A DNA stretch of 14,416 nt from JADKIH01 sp031427625 (GTDB lineage: Bacteria > Bacteroidota > Bacteroidia > AKYH767-A > 2013-40CM-41-45): positions 1-14,416 of the forward strand of contig JANPNV010000154.1 of NCBI GenBank assembly GCA_031427625.1. The letters run 5' to 3'. A model generated the notes under the pieces. That model was not told the DNA's origin, searched no databases, and was given only the letters and a program-made list of their open reading frames with translations. The position numbers were made by a program, and so were the translations under genes. Shown here one piece after another: positions 14,397 to 14,416 of this stretch (its first letter is position 1; each line of letters starts with the position of its first letter).

Positions 14397-14416
14397 CAAA
14401 GAACCAAGAACCAAGA
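14397..14416 (+). repeat. Period-7 tandem repeat, AAGAACC units, cut by window edge
   Basis: Two full copies of AAGAACC plus a third partial copy run into the window end, downstream of the inverted-repeat arm. Similar AAGAACC/AAGATTC-type runs are, as far as I know, frequent between genes in some Bacteroidota genomes. The array length is unknown because the window stops inside it. Confidence 0.6.

Noticed and set aside
1..14416. CRISPR arrays, tRNA genes, insertion sequences, prophage or defence genes
   Set aside because: I read both strands and saw no regular direct-repeat/spacer pattern, no cloverleaf with a CCA end, and no transposase, integrase, nuclease or toxin motifs outside RNase Y.

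Overview
The window looks like a chromosomal segment of a member of the Bacteroidota, probably from the Chitinophagales/Sphingobacteriia/Flavobacteriia side. The evidence is the gene order small coiled-coil gene - zapA - 6S-like RNA - rny, an A/T-rich sequence, start codons without Shine-Dalgarno sequences (A-rich or featureless leaders before rny, lolD and the coiled-coil gene), and protein sequences of Bacteroidota character. The species cannot be named from the sequence alone.

Layout, right to left, because almost everything lies on the minus strand. At the right end, a LolD-type ABC ATPase gene (13719-14372, plus strand) stands alone, bracketed by a perfect 21-base inverted repeat. A 219-base divergent intergenic region separates it from a minus-strand housekeeping block: a 100-aa coiled-coil protein and ZapA (cell division), a structured RNA that I read as 6S RNA (about 12591-12785), a 21-base palindrome, and rny (RNase Y, mRNA decay).

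Only 21 bases after rny begins a tightly packed surface-polysaccharide cluster (1-10908). All junctions are between a 7-base overlap and a 9-base gap, so it is very probably one transcript. In order of transcription it encodes the ABC-2 exporter permease (Wzm) and ATPase with a carbohydrate-binding C-terminus (Wzt); a DegT/VioA-type sugar aminotransferase; a NeuD/PglD-type left-handed beta-helix acyltransferase; a WecF-family 4-acetamido-4,6-dideoxyhexose transferase; a CgeB-like glycosyltransferase; a CE4 polysaccharide deacetylase; a GT4 glycosyltransferase; three GT2 glycosyltransferases; and the first codons of another gene running off the left edge.

How the genes work together (inference): the aminotransferase and acyltransferase make a dTDP-linked N-acylated 4-amino-4,6-dideoxy sugar. 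The WecF-like enzyme and the other glycosyltransferases build an O-antigen- or capsule-like glycan on a lipid carrier at the inner face of the membrane. The deacetylase edits it, and Wzm/Wzt export the finished chain. The initiating sugar-phosphate transferase, the dTDP-sugar precursor genes (rmlA/rmlB) and any ligase are not in the window.

I found no CRISPR array, transposase, phage gene or tRNA. The least ordinary items are the 6S-like RNA between zapA and rny, the amino-sugar triad in which a hexapeptide-repeat enzyme seems to replace WecD, and the inverted repeat around lolD whose right arm supplies the stop codon of the gene.
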